Source of the DNA: Polaribacter litorisediminis
Lineage (GTDB): Bacteria; Bacteroidota; Bacteroidia; Flavobacteriales; Flavobacteriaceae
Reading direction: 5' to 3'
Assembly (NCBI RefSeq): GCF_019968605.1
Contig: NZ_CP082966.1
Location: forward strand, 3,151,501-3,215,500
DNA: 64,000 nt
Every line of letters starts with the position of its first letter. Within the stretch, counting starts at the first letter, position 1. The notes under the pieces were generated by a model. It was not told the origin of the DNA and made no database searches. It saw only the letters and a program-made list of their open reading frames with translations. Position numbers and translations under genes: made by a program. Of the stretch, positions 35,884 to 45,500 are shown piece by piece.

Positions 35884-37235
35884 TATTTCTTTTTATTATG
35901 TTTGTTATAATTTTTATCGCCTCTCGTTTTTGGCTTCTTATATTTCTTAGCAATTTCTCTTCTATAAGAACCTCCTAGGTTTACTTGACTGTTCTTTTCG
36001 CTCTTTTCATGAAAAGCAGGTCCTGGAACATATTCTAACGATGTTCTATTTTTAGAAATACCTTGATCTTCTCTAGGGCGCTCATCTTCTGTGAGCATTG
36101 TAGAAATTTCGACCTCTTCGGGCAGTTCTAAAACCGGAATTTGATACGCCATTAAAGCCTGAATACGTTCTTTTGACTCCTGCTCCTTTTCTGTTGAAAA
36201 TAGAATTGTTTTTCCTTCTTTTTCAGCACGACCCGTTCTACCAATTCTGTGCATATAATTTTCCGGGAAATCTGGTGTATCAAAATTAATGACGTGACTT
36301 ACATCATCAAAATCTAAACCACGTGCCATCACATCTGTAGCAACTAAAATTCTATTTTTACCCTCATCGAACTGTCTAATAGATCGAATTCTATAATTTT
36401 GTGTTTTGTTAGAATGAATAACGCAGCTTTCGCTGCCAAAAATTTCTTCTAAATGTTTAAAAAGCAAATCTGCAGTTCTTTTAAAACCTACAAAAATTAA
36501 TACTTTTTGAAAATTTTCTTTGTCTTTTAAGAAATAATTCAACAAATTAACTTTCGTGAAAAAATTAGGAACGTTGTAAGAAATTTGTTCAATATTATCG
36601 AGCGGAGTTCCGCTAACCGCAACCGAAATTTTTTCAGGATTTTTAAAGAAATCATTAATTAACAAATCAACATCTTCAGTCATCGTTGCAGAAAACAACA
36701 CATTTTGCCGCCTTTCAGGCAGTATATCAAAAATATTCATCAATTGAAATCGAAATCCTAAATCTAGCATCACATCCACCTCATCGATCACCAATTTCTG
36801 AATCGATTTTAGTTTTAACGCATTGCTCAATCCTAAATCATACAAACGTCCTGGTGTTGCTACAATAATATCTTGCCCTTGCAAAATAGCTTGCTTTTGT
36901 GTGTTGATGTTCGCGCCACCATACACACCTAAAACACGTACATTTATGTATTTTGCTAATTTTTCAACTTCTTCAACTACTTGCAAAACCAATTCACGGG
37001 TGGGAACTAACACTAAAATTCTTGGGTGTTTTTGTTTAGAAAACTTTAAATCACGCAAAATTGGCATCATATAAGCAAATGTTTTACCCGTTCCGGTTTG
37101 CGCAATTCCCACAACATCTTTACCAGATCTCACCACAGAAAATGCCTGTTCTTGAATGGGTGTTGGGTTCTGAAAACCCAAATCGTCAATACCATATTGA
37201 AGTTGATTTGATAAGTCTAAATCTTTGAAAGTCAT
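35883..37235 (-). CDS. DEAD-box RNA helicase (RhlE-like)
   Basis: A 450-residue ATP-dependent RNA helicase. Motifs: Q-E-Q-A, A-Q-T-G-T-G-K-T (I), P-T-R-E-L (Ia), T-P-G-R (Ib), D-E-V-D (II, in place of D-E-A-D), S-A-T (III), V-A-T-D-V-M-A-R-G-L-D (V) and H-R-I-G-R-T-G-R (VI). The C-terminal tail (about 375-450) is basic and Lys-rich, typical of RNA-binding tails. DEVD is common in Bacteroidetes RhlE-like proteins. The following gene on the same strand shares one nucleotide. Likely role: ribosome assembly or mRNA decay. Confidence 0.95.
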   Translation of the reverse strand: MTFKDLDLSNQLQYGIDDLGFQNPTPIQEQAFSVVRSGKDVVGIAQTGTGKTFAYMMPILRDLKFSKQKHPRILVLVPTRELVLQVVEEVEKLAKYINVRVLGVYGGANINTQKQAILQGQDIIVATPGRLYDLGLSNALKLKSIQKLVIDEVDVMLDLGFRFQLMNIFDILPERRQNVLFSATMTEDVDLLINDFFKNPEKISVAVSGTPLDNIEQISYNVPNFFTKVNLLNYFLKDKENFQKVLIFVGFKRTADLLFKHLEEIFGSESCVIHSNKTQNYRIRSIRQFDEGKNRILVATDVMARGLDFDDVSHVINFDTPDFPENYMHRIGRTGRAEKEGKTILFSTEKEQESKERIQALMAYQIPVLELPEEVEISTMLTEDERPREDQGISKNRTSLEYVPGPAFHEKSEKNSQVNLGGSYRREIAKKYKKPKTRGDKNYNKHNKKK

Positions 37236-37305
37236 TGTCTAAATTTTATGCAAAGGTACGTTTTATAAAAAAGTGTATCAATAATGATTTCAGTTTTAAT
37301 ATTGT

Positions 37306-37313
37306 TAATTTTG
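37306..37313 (+). promoter_or_regulatory. Candidate -7 element (TAATTTTG) for tatD
   Basis: This exact TAnnTTTG match lies 22 nt ahead of the tatD ATG, in the gap between divergent genes. No -33 TTG is apparent. Confidence 0.35.
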
Positions 37314-37335
37314 CTGATAAATTCAATATAAAAAA

Positions 37336-38100
37336 ATGATTACAGATACCCATACACATTTATATTCTGATCAGTTTAACGAAGACCAAGCTGCCATGAT
37401 GCAACGCGCAAAAGATGCCGGTGTTTCTCGTTTTTTTATTCCTGCTATAGACTCATCACACACAGATAGCATGATGCAATTAGAAAAAAACTTTCCAGAG
37501 GATGTGTTTTTAATGATGGGCCTGCACCCTACCTCCGTAAAAGATAATTATTTAGAAGAATTAGCACACGTAAAAGAATGGATTGATAAAAAAGACTTCT
37601 ATGCAATTGGCGAAATCGGTATTGATTCGTATTGGGATAAAAGCTTTTTAACACAACAACAAGAAGCTTTTAAAACCCAAATACAATGGGCAAAAGAAAA
37701 AAAACTACCGATTGTAATTCATTGTAGAGATGCTTTTGACGAAATTTTTGAAGTTTTAGAAACCGAAAAAAGTGAAGATTTAAGAGGAATTTTTCATTGT
37801 TTTACAGGAACTTTAGATCAGGCACAACAAGCCATTTCTTACCATATGAAATTAGGCATCGGCGGTGTAGCTACCTTTAAAAATGGTAAAATTGATACAT
37901 TTCTCCATAAAATAGACATGAAACATATTGTTTTGGAAACCGATTCGCCATACTTAGCACCTGCTCCTTTTAGAGGAAAAAGAAATGAAAGTGCCTACAT
38001 TACGAAGGTTGTTGATAAATTAGCAACTATTTATGGTCTATCTTTTAAAGAAATAGCTTCCATTACAACACAAAACTCTAAAGATATTTTTGGAATATAA
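37336..38100 (+). CDS. tatD: TatD family hydrolase
   Basis: A 254-residue metal-dependent hydrolase (TIM barrel). Metal ligands: T-H-T-H at the start, G-E-I-G-I-D in the middle, H-C-R-D, H-C-F-T-G and the C-terminal E-T-D-S-P-Y. TatD enzymes are 3'-5' DNA/RNA exonucleases involved in repair and RNA quality control. The stop TAA overlaps the start of ogt (TAATG), so the two are coupled. It is divergent from the helicase gene. Confidence 0.95.
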   Translation: MITDTHTHLYSDQFNEDQAAMMQRAKDAGVSRFFIPAIDSSHTDSMMQLEKNFPEDVFLMMGLHPTSVKDNYLEELAHVKEWIDKKDFYAIGEIGIDSYWDKSFLTQQQEAFKTQIQWAKEKKLPIVIHCRDAFDEIFEVLETEKSEDLRGIFHCFTGTLDQAQQAISYHMKLGIGGVATFKNGKIDTFLHKIDMKHIVLETDSPYLAPAPFRGKRNESAYITKVVDKLATIYGLSFKEIASITTQNSKDIFGI

Positions 38101-38594
38101 TGGAAAAACCACAAACCACTTATTACAAAACACCCATAGGGATTGCTGAAATCACAGGAGATAAAAACGGAATTCAATCTATTTCTGTTTTAGATGACGG
38201 AACCATTTCAGAGGATGTATTAAGAGCAAAAACCCCAGAATGCCTGCAAGAATGTGTCGTGCAATTAGAAGAATATTTTAACGGAAAAAGAGCTAGTTTT
38301 AACCTAACGGTAAACCCAAAAGGGACTAAGTTTCAAATAAAAGTTTGGAAATCATTATTGAAAATTAACTACGGAAAAACAAAAAGTTACTTAGAACAAA
38401 GCAAAGCTTTAGGAGATGTAAAAGCCATTAGAGCCGTGGCAACAGCCAATGGTAAAAATCCTATTTGGATTGTTATTCCTTGTCATCGTGTTATTGGTTC
38501 TGACGGGTCTTTAACGGGTTATGCTGGCGGAATTTGGCGTAAAAAGTGGTTATTAGCGCATGAAAATCCTGTAAAACAACAATCTCTTTTCTAA
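38100..38594 (+). CDS. ogt: Methylated-DNA--protein-cysteine S-methyltransferase
   Basis: A 164-residue suicide repair protein that removes alkyl groups from O6-methylguanine. The active-site I-P-C-H-R-V-I-G is intact, preceded by A-N-G-K-N-P-I-W, and the helix-turn-helix with G-x-x-K-A-I-R-A-V lies just ahead. N-terminal domain is short, as in Ogt. It is coupled to tatD by a one-nucleotide overlap, which fits a DNA-repair operon. Confidence 0.96.
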   Translation: MEKPQTTYYKTPIGIAEITGDKNGIQSISVLDDGTISEDVLRAKTPECLQECVVQLEEYFNGKRASFNLTVNPKGTKFQIKVWKSLLKINYGKTKSYLEQSKALGDVKAIRAVATANGKNPIWIVIPCHRVIGSDGSLTGYAGGIWRKKWLLAHENPVKQQSLF

Positions 38595-38652
38595 TTTGAG
38601 GGTTATTAAATCATAAAAAACATATTTTTACGTTAGTACTGTATCGTTTTAT

Positions 38653-41600
38653 ATGCTTCAAAAATATTTTCTTTTTGTTCTTTTTTTTGTTGGATTTTCT
38701 CTCCAAGCACAAAAAATATCTTCAGATTTTAGAAAGAAAATTATTGAAGTAAAAACAGATACCATTCAATTAGATTCTGTTCCGATCAATCCCCAAAGAT
38801 TTAAAGTTTTAAACGCCCAGAAAAAGAGGATTTTAGCATCCGAATATCGTGTTAATTTCAGTGAAGCGCTTTTAATCATCAACTCAAAAAAATATCCAAA
38901 AATTACCGTAGAATATTTTAGAATTCCTGAATTTATTACAAAAGTATATCGTCCGTTTGATGAAAACTTAATTCTACAAAACACTCCGAACAACGGAACT
39001 TTATACAGTTTAACCACCAACAAAAAAACTTCTGAAATACAACTTTTTGATGGTTTACAAACTAGGGGTTTTATTAGCAGAGGCATTACTACTGGTAATA
39101 ACCAAAATGCCGTAACCAACTCGGCTTTAGATTTAGAAATTTCGGGGAAACTATCAAAAGATGTAACCTTAAGGGCTAATATTTTTGACACCAATATTCC
39201 CATTCAAGATAATGGATATTCTCAAAATTTAACCGATTTTGATCGAATTTTTATTGAAATGTTTAGCGATGAATGGCGCGTTAAAGCAGGTGATATTTCT
39301 TTAAAAAACAACACCAGTTTCTTTTTACCTTTTACCAAACAAATTGCAGGGTTAGAAGTTGAAGCCAATCTTACCGAAAAGATAAAGGTAGCTGCTTCTG
39401 GAGCTGTAGTTCGGGGTAAATTTAACAACTTTAGGTTTATTGGTACCGAAGGAAACCAAGGACCTTATAAACTTTTTGGAGCCAACAATGAAGCGGCTAT
39501 CTTAATTATTGAAGGTAGCGAGCAAGTTTTTGTGAATGGGGTGCTACTAAAACAGGGAGAAAATAATGATTATACCGTAAATTATAATTTAGCCGAACTG
39601 ACGTTTACCACTACTTTTCCGATTACGAATGATATGAGAATTACAGTAGAATTCCAATATTCAGATCGGAATTATACGCGTTTTATTACCTATGAAAAAG
39701 CAACCTATGAAAGTGATAAGTTTCAGATTTCGGGCTATTTTTATGCTGAAAATGATGCCAAAAACCAACCTTTACAACAAAGTTTAACCGAGGAGCAAAA
39801 ACAGATTTTAGCAAATGCGGGCAACAATACGGATGCTATGATTGCTGAAAGTGCTTTTATAGATGCTTTTAACGAAAATAAAGTTTTGTATCAGAAAATC
39901 AGTTCGGTCAATGAAACATATTTTGAATACTCTACCAATCCAAATGATGAATTATACAGTGTTAATTTTTCTAATGTGGGTCTTAATCAGGGTGCTTATA
40001 TTCTAGAAAACACCATAGCTATCGGTAGTATTTTTAAATTCGTTGGAAATAATCAAGGGAATTATGATCCTATTATTCGTTTAGTAGCTCCGACAAAATC
40101 GCAGTTTTTTGTTATAAAATCAGGCTACCAGCCTACCCAAAAAACCAATGTAGAAACTGAAATTGCCTTGAGTAATAACGATGCCAATTTATTTTCTACG
40201 ATTGATGATCATCAAAATAAAGCACTTGCTGCAAAAATAGGTTGGCAACAGGTTTTAATGGATAAAAGATGGCAATTATCAGCCAATATCAATCATGAAT
40301 ATGCCCACAAAAATTTTAGAAGTATTCAGCGTTGGGAATCTGTTGAATTTAATAGAGATTGGAATCTTTTAACGAATAATGCCACTAAAAATTATTTTCA
40401 GTCTAAACTGTTACTAAAAAACAAAAAGAACGATTTTATTTCGTATCGGTTTAACAACTTGAATTATACGGATACTTTTAACGGAATTAAACACGAGTTT
40501 CAATCGAGAATGAACTTCGAAAAAACAACTTTTTTTGCCGATGCAAGTTTCTTGGCAAATACCTCAACTTTAGAAGATAATTCGTTTTTGGTAGCAAAAG
40601 CAAAAGCTGAACACTCTTTGAATACCACTTGGTTTGGCGCATTGATGAACTTTGAAACCAATAGCAGAAAAAATATTGAAACGCAAGATTTCATCCATAC
40701 AAGTCATCGTTTTAAAGAATATGAAGGATATCTTGGACTTGGAGATTCCGTTAAAGTATTTGCTAAAATTGGTTTTAATTATAGAGATAATGACAGTATA
40801 AAATCGAACCAATTTACAGAAATTAATCAAAGAAAAACTTTCTACATCAACAGCAAACTCATCAAAAATAAAAAGACCAATTTAAGTGTATATGCCAATT
40901 ATAGAATAACCAAAAACAGTTTTACGGAGAATGAAAAAGCATTAAACTCAAGACTTGTTTTTAACCAGAAACTATTAAACAACTTTATCAATTTAAGTAC
41001 TGTTTATGAAACCTCATCGGGCAATGTTGCGCGACAAGATTTTATTTATGTGCAAACCGAACCTGGTTTGGGCTTTTATACCTGGATTGATTACAATGCT
41101 GATGGCATTAAAGATTTTAATGAATTTGAAATTGCCTTATTTCAAGATCAAGCAAATTATTTACGGTTGCCAAAACCTAACGTACGTTTTATTGCTACAC
41201 AGCGCGCAAAATGGAATCAAACCTTAACCATAAACCCTAGAAATTGGGCAACAAAAACAGGCTTTAAAAAAGTAATTTCTCACTTTTATAATCAGAGTTT
41301 TTTATCCGTAGAAAATGAACAAGAAAGAACTGAAAATTCATTTCAATTAAACCCGTTTGATTTTAATGAAAATTCTTTAGTACGCCTAAATTTAAACATT
41401 AGAAATAGTTTGTATTTCAACAAAGATTTACAAAAAAACAGCATGACTTTTACCTATGGAAACTCAAAACTAAAACAGCAATATTTTATTGGAAATCAAG
41501 AAAACAACATCATTTTACAGCGATTAGATTATGAACATAAATTTGCAGATTTTTGGTTGCTAAACTTTATGGGAAAAAATTCTTTAAACGTTCTTGAAAC

Positions 41601-42030
41601 AGAAAACTTCACCGATAGAAACTTTAAAATACAGGCCTATGAAATAAATCCAAAAATTAATTTTTTATACAATGAAAATAATCGATTCTCTGCTTTTTAT
41701 CACTTTAAAGACAAAAAAAATCAGCTTCAGAATTTAGAACAATTACAACAGCAGCAATTTGGAATTGAATATTTTTTTATAGGAAAAAAGAAAAATCAAG
41801 TTTCGGCAAACCTCAATATTTTTTTAAATGATTTTTCTGGAGATGCTAATTCGCCCGTAGCCTATCAAATGTTAGAAGGCTTGCAAGCTGGTAAAAATTA
41901 TACATGGAGTTTATTATTTAACCGAAAATTAAACTCATTTTTAAACATAAATCTCAATTATTTAGGTAGAAAAAGTGAAAATTCTAAAGCCATTCATACG
42001 GGTAGTGTGCAGTTAAGAGCAACTTTTTAA
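38653..42030 (+). CDS. Large exported protein, probable outer-membrane beta-barrel
   Basis: A 1125-residue protein with a signal peptide (hydrophobic residues 5-17, cleavage near L-Q-A-Q). The mature part is rich in short amphipathic strands and aromatic residues, ending in L-R-A-T-F (terminal Phe), which is typical of beta-barrels. The middle contains 'D-N-D-A-N-L-F-S-T-I-D', 'D-Y-N-A-D-G-I-K-D-F-N-E-F-E' and similar D-x-N/D-G-type loops. I do not recognise a named domain; the length and conservation suggest a surface structure or a transport protein. It starts 59 nt after ogt. A plug or TonB box is not visible. Confidence 0.75.
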   Translation: MLQKYFLFVLFFVGFSLQAQKISSDFRKKIIEVKTDTIQLDSVPINPQRFKVLNAQKKRILASEYRVNFSEALLIINSKKYPKITVEYFRIPEFITKVYRPFDENLILQNTPNNGTLYSLTTNKKTSEIQLFDGLQTRGFISRGITTGNNQNAVTNSALDLEISGKLSKDVTLRANIFDTNIPIQDNGYSQNLTDFDRIFIEMFSDEWRVKAGDISLKNNTSFFLPFTKQIAGLEVEANLTEKIKVAASGAVVRGKFNNFRFIGTEGNQGPYKLFGANNEAAILIIEGSEQVFVNGVLLKQGENNDYTVNYNLAELTFTTTFPITNDMRITVEFQYSDRNYTRFITYEKATYESDKFQISGYFYAENDAKNQPLQQSLTEEQKQILANAGNNTDAMIAESAFIDAFNENKVLYQKISSVNETYFEYSTNPNDELYSVNFSNVGLNQGAYILENTIAIGSIFKFVGNNQGNYDPIIRLVAPTKSQFFVIKSGYQPTQKTNVETEIALSNNDANLFSTIDDHQNKALAAKIGWQQVLMDKRWQLSANINHEYAHKNFRSIQRWESVEFNRDWNLLTNNATKNYFQSKLLLKNKKNDFISYRFNNLNYTDTFNGIKHEFQSRMNFEKTTFFADASFLANTSTLEDNSFLVAKAKAEHSLNTTWFGALMNFETNSRKNIETQDFIHTSHRFKEYEGYLGLGDSVKVFAKIGFNYRDNDSIKSNQFTEINQRKTFYINSKLIKNKKTNLSVYANYRITKNSFTENEKALNSRLVFNQKLLNNFINLSTVYETSSGNVARQDFIYVQTEPGLGFYTWIDYNADGIKDFNEFEIALFQDQANYLRLPKPNVRFIATQRAKWNQTLTINPRNWATKTGFKKVISHFYNQSFLSVENEQERTENSFQLNPFDFNENSLVRLNLNIRNSLYFNKDLQKNSMTFTYGNSKLKQQYFIGNQENNIILQRLDYEHKFADFWLLNFMGKNSLNVLETENFTDRNFKIQAYEINPKINFLYNENNRFSAFYHFKDKKNQLQNLEQLQQQQFGIEYFFIGKKKNQVSANLNIFLNDFSGDANSPVAYQMLEGLQAGKNYTWSLLFNRKLNSFLNINLNYLGRKSENSKAIHTGSVQLRATF

Positions 42031-42101
42031 TTTGTTAAAGTTTAATGTTTGTAACAATTATTACAACTTTAGTTAAAAAAAAATCTTTCCTTTGTCTTAT
42101 T

Positions 42102-42488
42102 ATGTTAAAAACTTTTGCAATATTTTTATCAAGCTTAATTCTTTTACAGAGTTTAGATATTGGTTTAGAAGATATTTCTAAAATCAATGTATTGCTAGAG
42201 CATGCCCAATTTCATCAAGAAAAATACGGAGATTCTTTTATTGATTTTTTAACTGAGCATTACGGAAGTAGTGAACATGCATCAGATCAGCACAAAGAAC
42301 ACAAAAACTTACCTTTTAAGAAAGACGGTTTAACACATACCCATTTGCCTTCTGTTTTTACTTTAAACGCGCAAATTTTTGAATTGAAAAAAAGCGTTAT
42401 CGTTCAAACTCAACAAAATTATTTTTATAAAGATTCTTTTTCCTTCTTTGAGAAACCCTCTGTTTTTCAACCGCCCAAGTACTCATAA
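42102..42488 (+). CDS. Small His-rich envelope protein upstream of metal efflux genes
   Basis: The 128-residue product (start at the Met beginning M-L-K-T-F-A-I-F-L) has one N-terminal hydrophobic segment that could be a signal peptide. The next region is rich in His (eight between the Leu-rich part and residue 90, for example H-Y, H-A, H-K-E-H, T-H-T-H). A metal-binding role is plausible because it leads directly into a heavy-metal pump with 72 nt of spacing, a pairing I recall in other flavobacteria. The function is unproven. A Met 19 codons earlier exists but adds a basic, non-typical leader. Confidence 0.65.
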   Translation: MLKTFAIFLSSLILLQSLDIGLEDISKINVLLEHAQFHQEKYGDSFIDFLTEHYGSSEHASDQHKEHKNLPFKKDGLTHTHLPSVFTLNAQIFELKKSVIVQTQQNYFYKDSFSFFEKPSVFQPPKYS

Positions 42489-42560
42489 ATTTATTTTAGA
42501 TTTTTGTATCCTATTTTTTTAAAATAGGAATTTATTTAATTATCAAAATTTTTATAAATT

Positions 42561-45500
42561 ATGTTAGAAAACATTATAAAGTTCAGCTTAAAAAATAAGC
42601 TGCTTATTTTCCTCTTTACAACATTTATTGTTGGGTTTGGTATTTTTTCTTTAACCCAAATACCTATTGGTGCTGTGCCAGACATTACCAATAACCAAGT
42701 GCAAGTTATTACCACCTCTCGCAATCTGTCTACGCAAGATGTTGAGCAATTCATCACGTATCCTGTAGAGTTAGAAATGGCAAATTTACCAGGGGTAGAT
42801 GAAATTAGATCGGTGTCCAAATTTGGTTTATCGGTAGTCACCATCGTTTTCGAAGACGCTATGGGCACCTACTTACCTAGACAATTAATTGCTGAAAAAA
42901 TTAAGTCGGCATCAGAAAAAATTCCAGCTGGCTTTGGAACACCTACAATGGGACCGATTACCACAGGTTTGGGTGAAATTTATCAATATATTTTAGATGT
43001 AAAACCAGGGTATGAAGATCGATATTCTACCACCGATTTACGCACCATTCAAGATTGGATTGTAAAACGTCAACTTTCAGGTATTCCTGGGGTGGTTGAA
43101 GTAAATACTTGGGGTGGCTTTTTAAAACAATATGAAGTTGCCATCAACCCAAACAAACTAAATGCCATGCAAATTTCGGTGATAGAAATCTATGATGCTT
43201 TAGAAAAAAACAACAGTGTTGCAGGTGGTGGTTATATTGAAAAAGGGAATGAAACCTTTTTCATTCGGGGCGAAGGTTTGGTAAAAAACCTAGAAGATAT
43301 CGGAAATATTGTCGTTAAAAATGAAGGCACACCTATTTACGTTAAAGACGTTGCCAAAATTGGTTTTGGGAGTGCTACCCGTTTTGGTGCCATTACAGGA
43401 AATGGACAAGGAGAAAAAGTTCTTGGTCAAATTATGATGTTGAAAGACGGAAACTCTAAAGCCATTATTGATGCCGTAAAAGAACGCGTTCTAGAAATAG
43501 AAAGTAGTTTGCCAGAAGGTGTCTATATAAACGGATTTTTAGAGCGTAGCGAACTGATCGGAAAAACAACTTTTACAGTTTCAGAAAATTTAATTTTAGG
43601 TTCTTTAATTGTGATTTTTGTGGTCGTATTATTACTGGGTAATTTGCGTTCTGGTTTGGTTGTAGCTTCTGTAATTCCGTTAAGTTTACTGTTTGCTATA
43701 TCCTTAATGAACGTCTTTGGGGTCGATGCAAACTTAATGAGTTTGGGGGCCATAGATTTTGGAATTATCATTGATGGCGCTGTGATTATTGTTGAATTTA
43801 TTGCCTTTAAAATTATCAGCGAAAGCGAAAAAATAAAATCTCTTGGCACTGAGGCAAAACAAGAAGAAATTGATGCAATTACCTTAAAAAGTGCTTCAAA
43901 AATGATGAATTCCGCCATTTTTGGACAATTAATCATTTTAATCGTTTTCATTCCGATTTTATCTTTAAGTGGTGTGGAGGGTAAAATGTTTAGACCAATG
44001 GCACTCACATTTAGTTTTGCCTTAATTGGTGCCATGTTACTATGTTTAACATACGTTCCTGTGGTATCATCGCTCTTTTTAAAACCTCAAAAACAAAGTG
44101 CAAAAAACGTTTCGGTTAGAATTATGAAGGTTTTAAACTCTTGGTATGGCCCTTCTATACATTGGGCATTAGGACATAAAAAAATCGTAATTAGTTTAGC
44201 CGGATTGCTGTTAGCGAGCAGTGTATTTTTATTTAGCACCATGGGAGGCGAATTTGTTCCTACGTTAGATGAAGGAGATTTTGTAATTCAACCTGTATTA
44301 AAAACAGGAACTTCATTAGGAAAAACGATAGAAATTACGACAAAAATTGAGCAAATATTACTCGAAAAATTTCCTGAAGTAGATCAAGTGGTTAGTAGAA
44401 TTGGAGCAGCCGAAGTTCCTACAGACCCAATGTCTATGGAAGAAAGTGATGTTATCATCAAATTAAAACCAAAAGATGAATGGGTTTCTGCTAAAAGCAA
44501 AGACGAACTAGCAGATAAATTTAAAGAAGCGTTGTCTATTATTCCGGGTATGGAAGTAGAGTTTACACAACCTATAGAAATGCGTTTTAATGAATTGATT
44601 ACTGGTGTAAGAGCAGACATTGCTATTAAAATTTTCGGAGATGATTTATCGATGCTCGCAAATAAAGCAAATGAAGTAAAAGAACTCATTAAAAATGTAG
44701 ATGGTGCCTCTGATATCATTATAGAAAAAGTAGAAGGTTTACCACAAATGAGTGTTCATTATGACAGAGCTAAAATTGCCCGTTATGGATTAAATATTGC
44801 TGACATTAATCAGATGATTACCATGGGATTTGCAGGAGGAACTGTTGGTAATGTGTTTGAAGGTGAAAAACGTTTCGATTTAGTGATCCGTTTGGATAAA
44901 AAAAATAGAAAAAATCTAGAAAGCCTAGAACATTTGTATATCGATACTCCAAACGGAACTAAAGTTCCGCTTGATGAATTGGCAGAAATTAAATACACAA
45001 CAGGTCCTGCAAAAATTTCTAGGGATGATACTCAGCGCAGAATTGTAATTGGTATTAATGTAAGAAACCGAGATTTACAATCGGTTGTAGATGACATTAG
45101 AACAATTATTGATGATCAATTGAAATTGCCAGTAGGTTACAAAATAACATACGGCGGACAATTTGAAAATCTACAAAGTGCCAAAGCACGTTTAATGGTT
45201 GCCGTTCCGATAGCTTTAACCTTAATTTTTCTATTATTATATTTTGCATTTGGTTCGGTTAAAGAAGCTTTATTAGTTTATTCTGCAATTCCGCTTTCTG
45301 CAGTAGGCGGAGTTTTATTGCTTTGGTTGCGAGACTTACCTTTTAGCATCTCTGCAGGCGTTGGTTTTATTGCGCTGTTTGGTATCGCTGTTTTAAATGG
45401 TATTGTACTTATTGAGCATTTTAAAGAACTTAAAGAAGATGGGGTAAATGACATTGAAGAACGCATCAAACGAGGAACATCAGAAAGATTACGTCCTGTG

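Noticed and set aside
36820..36860. Loss of function from D-E-V-D in the helicase
   Set aside because: D-E-V-D is a common variant of motif II in this group and other motifs are intact.
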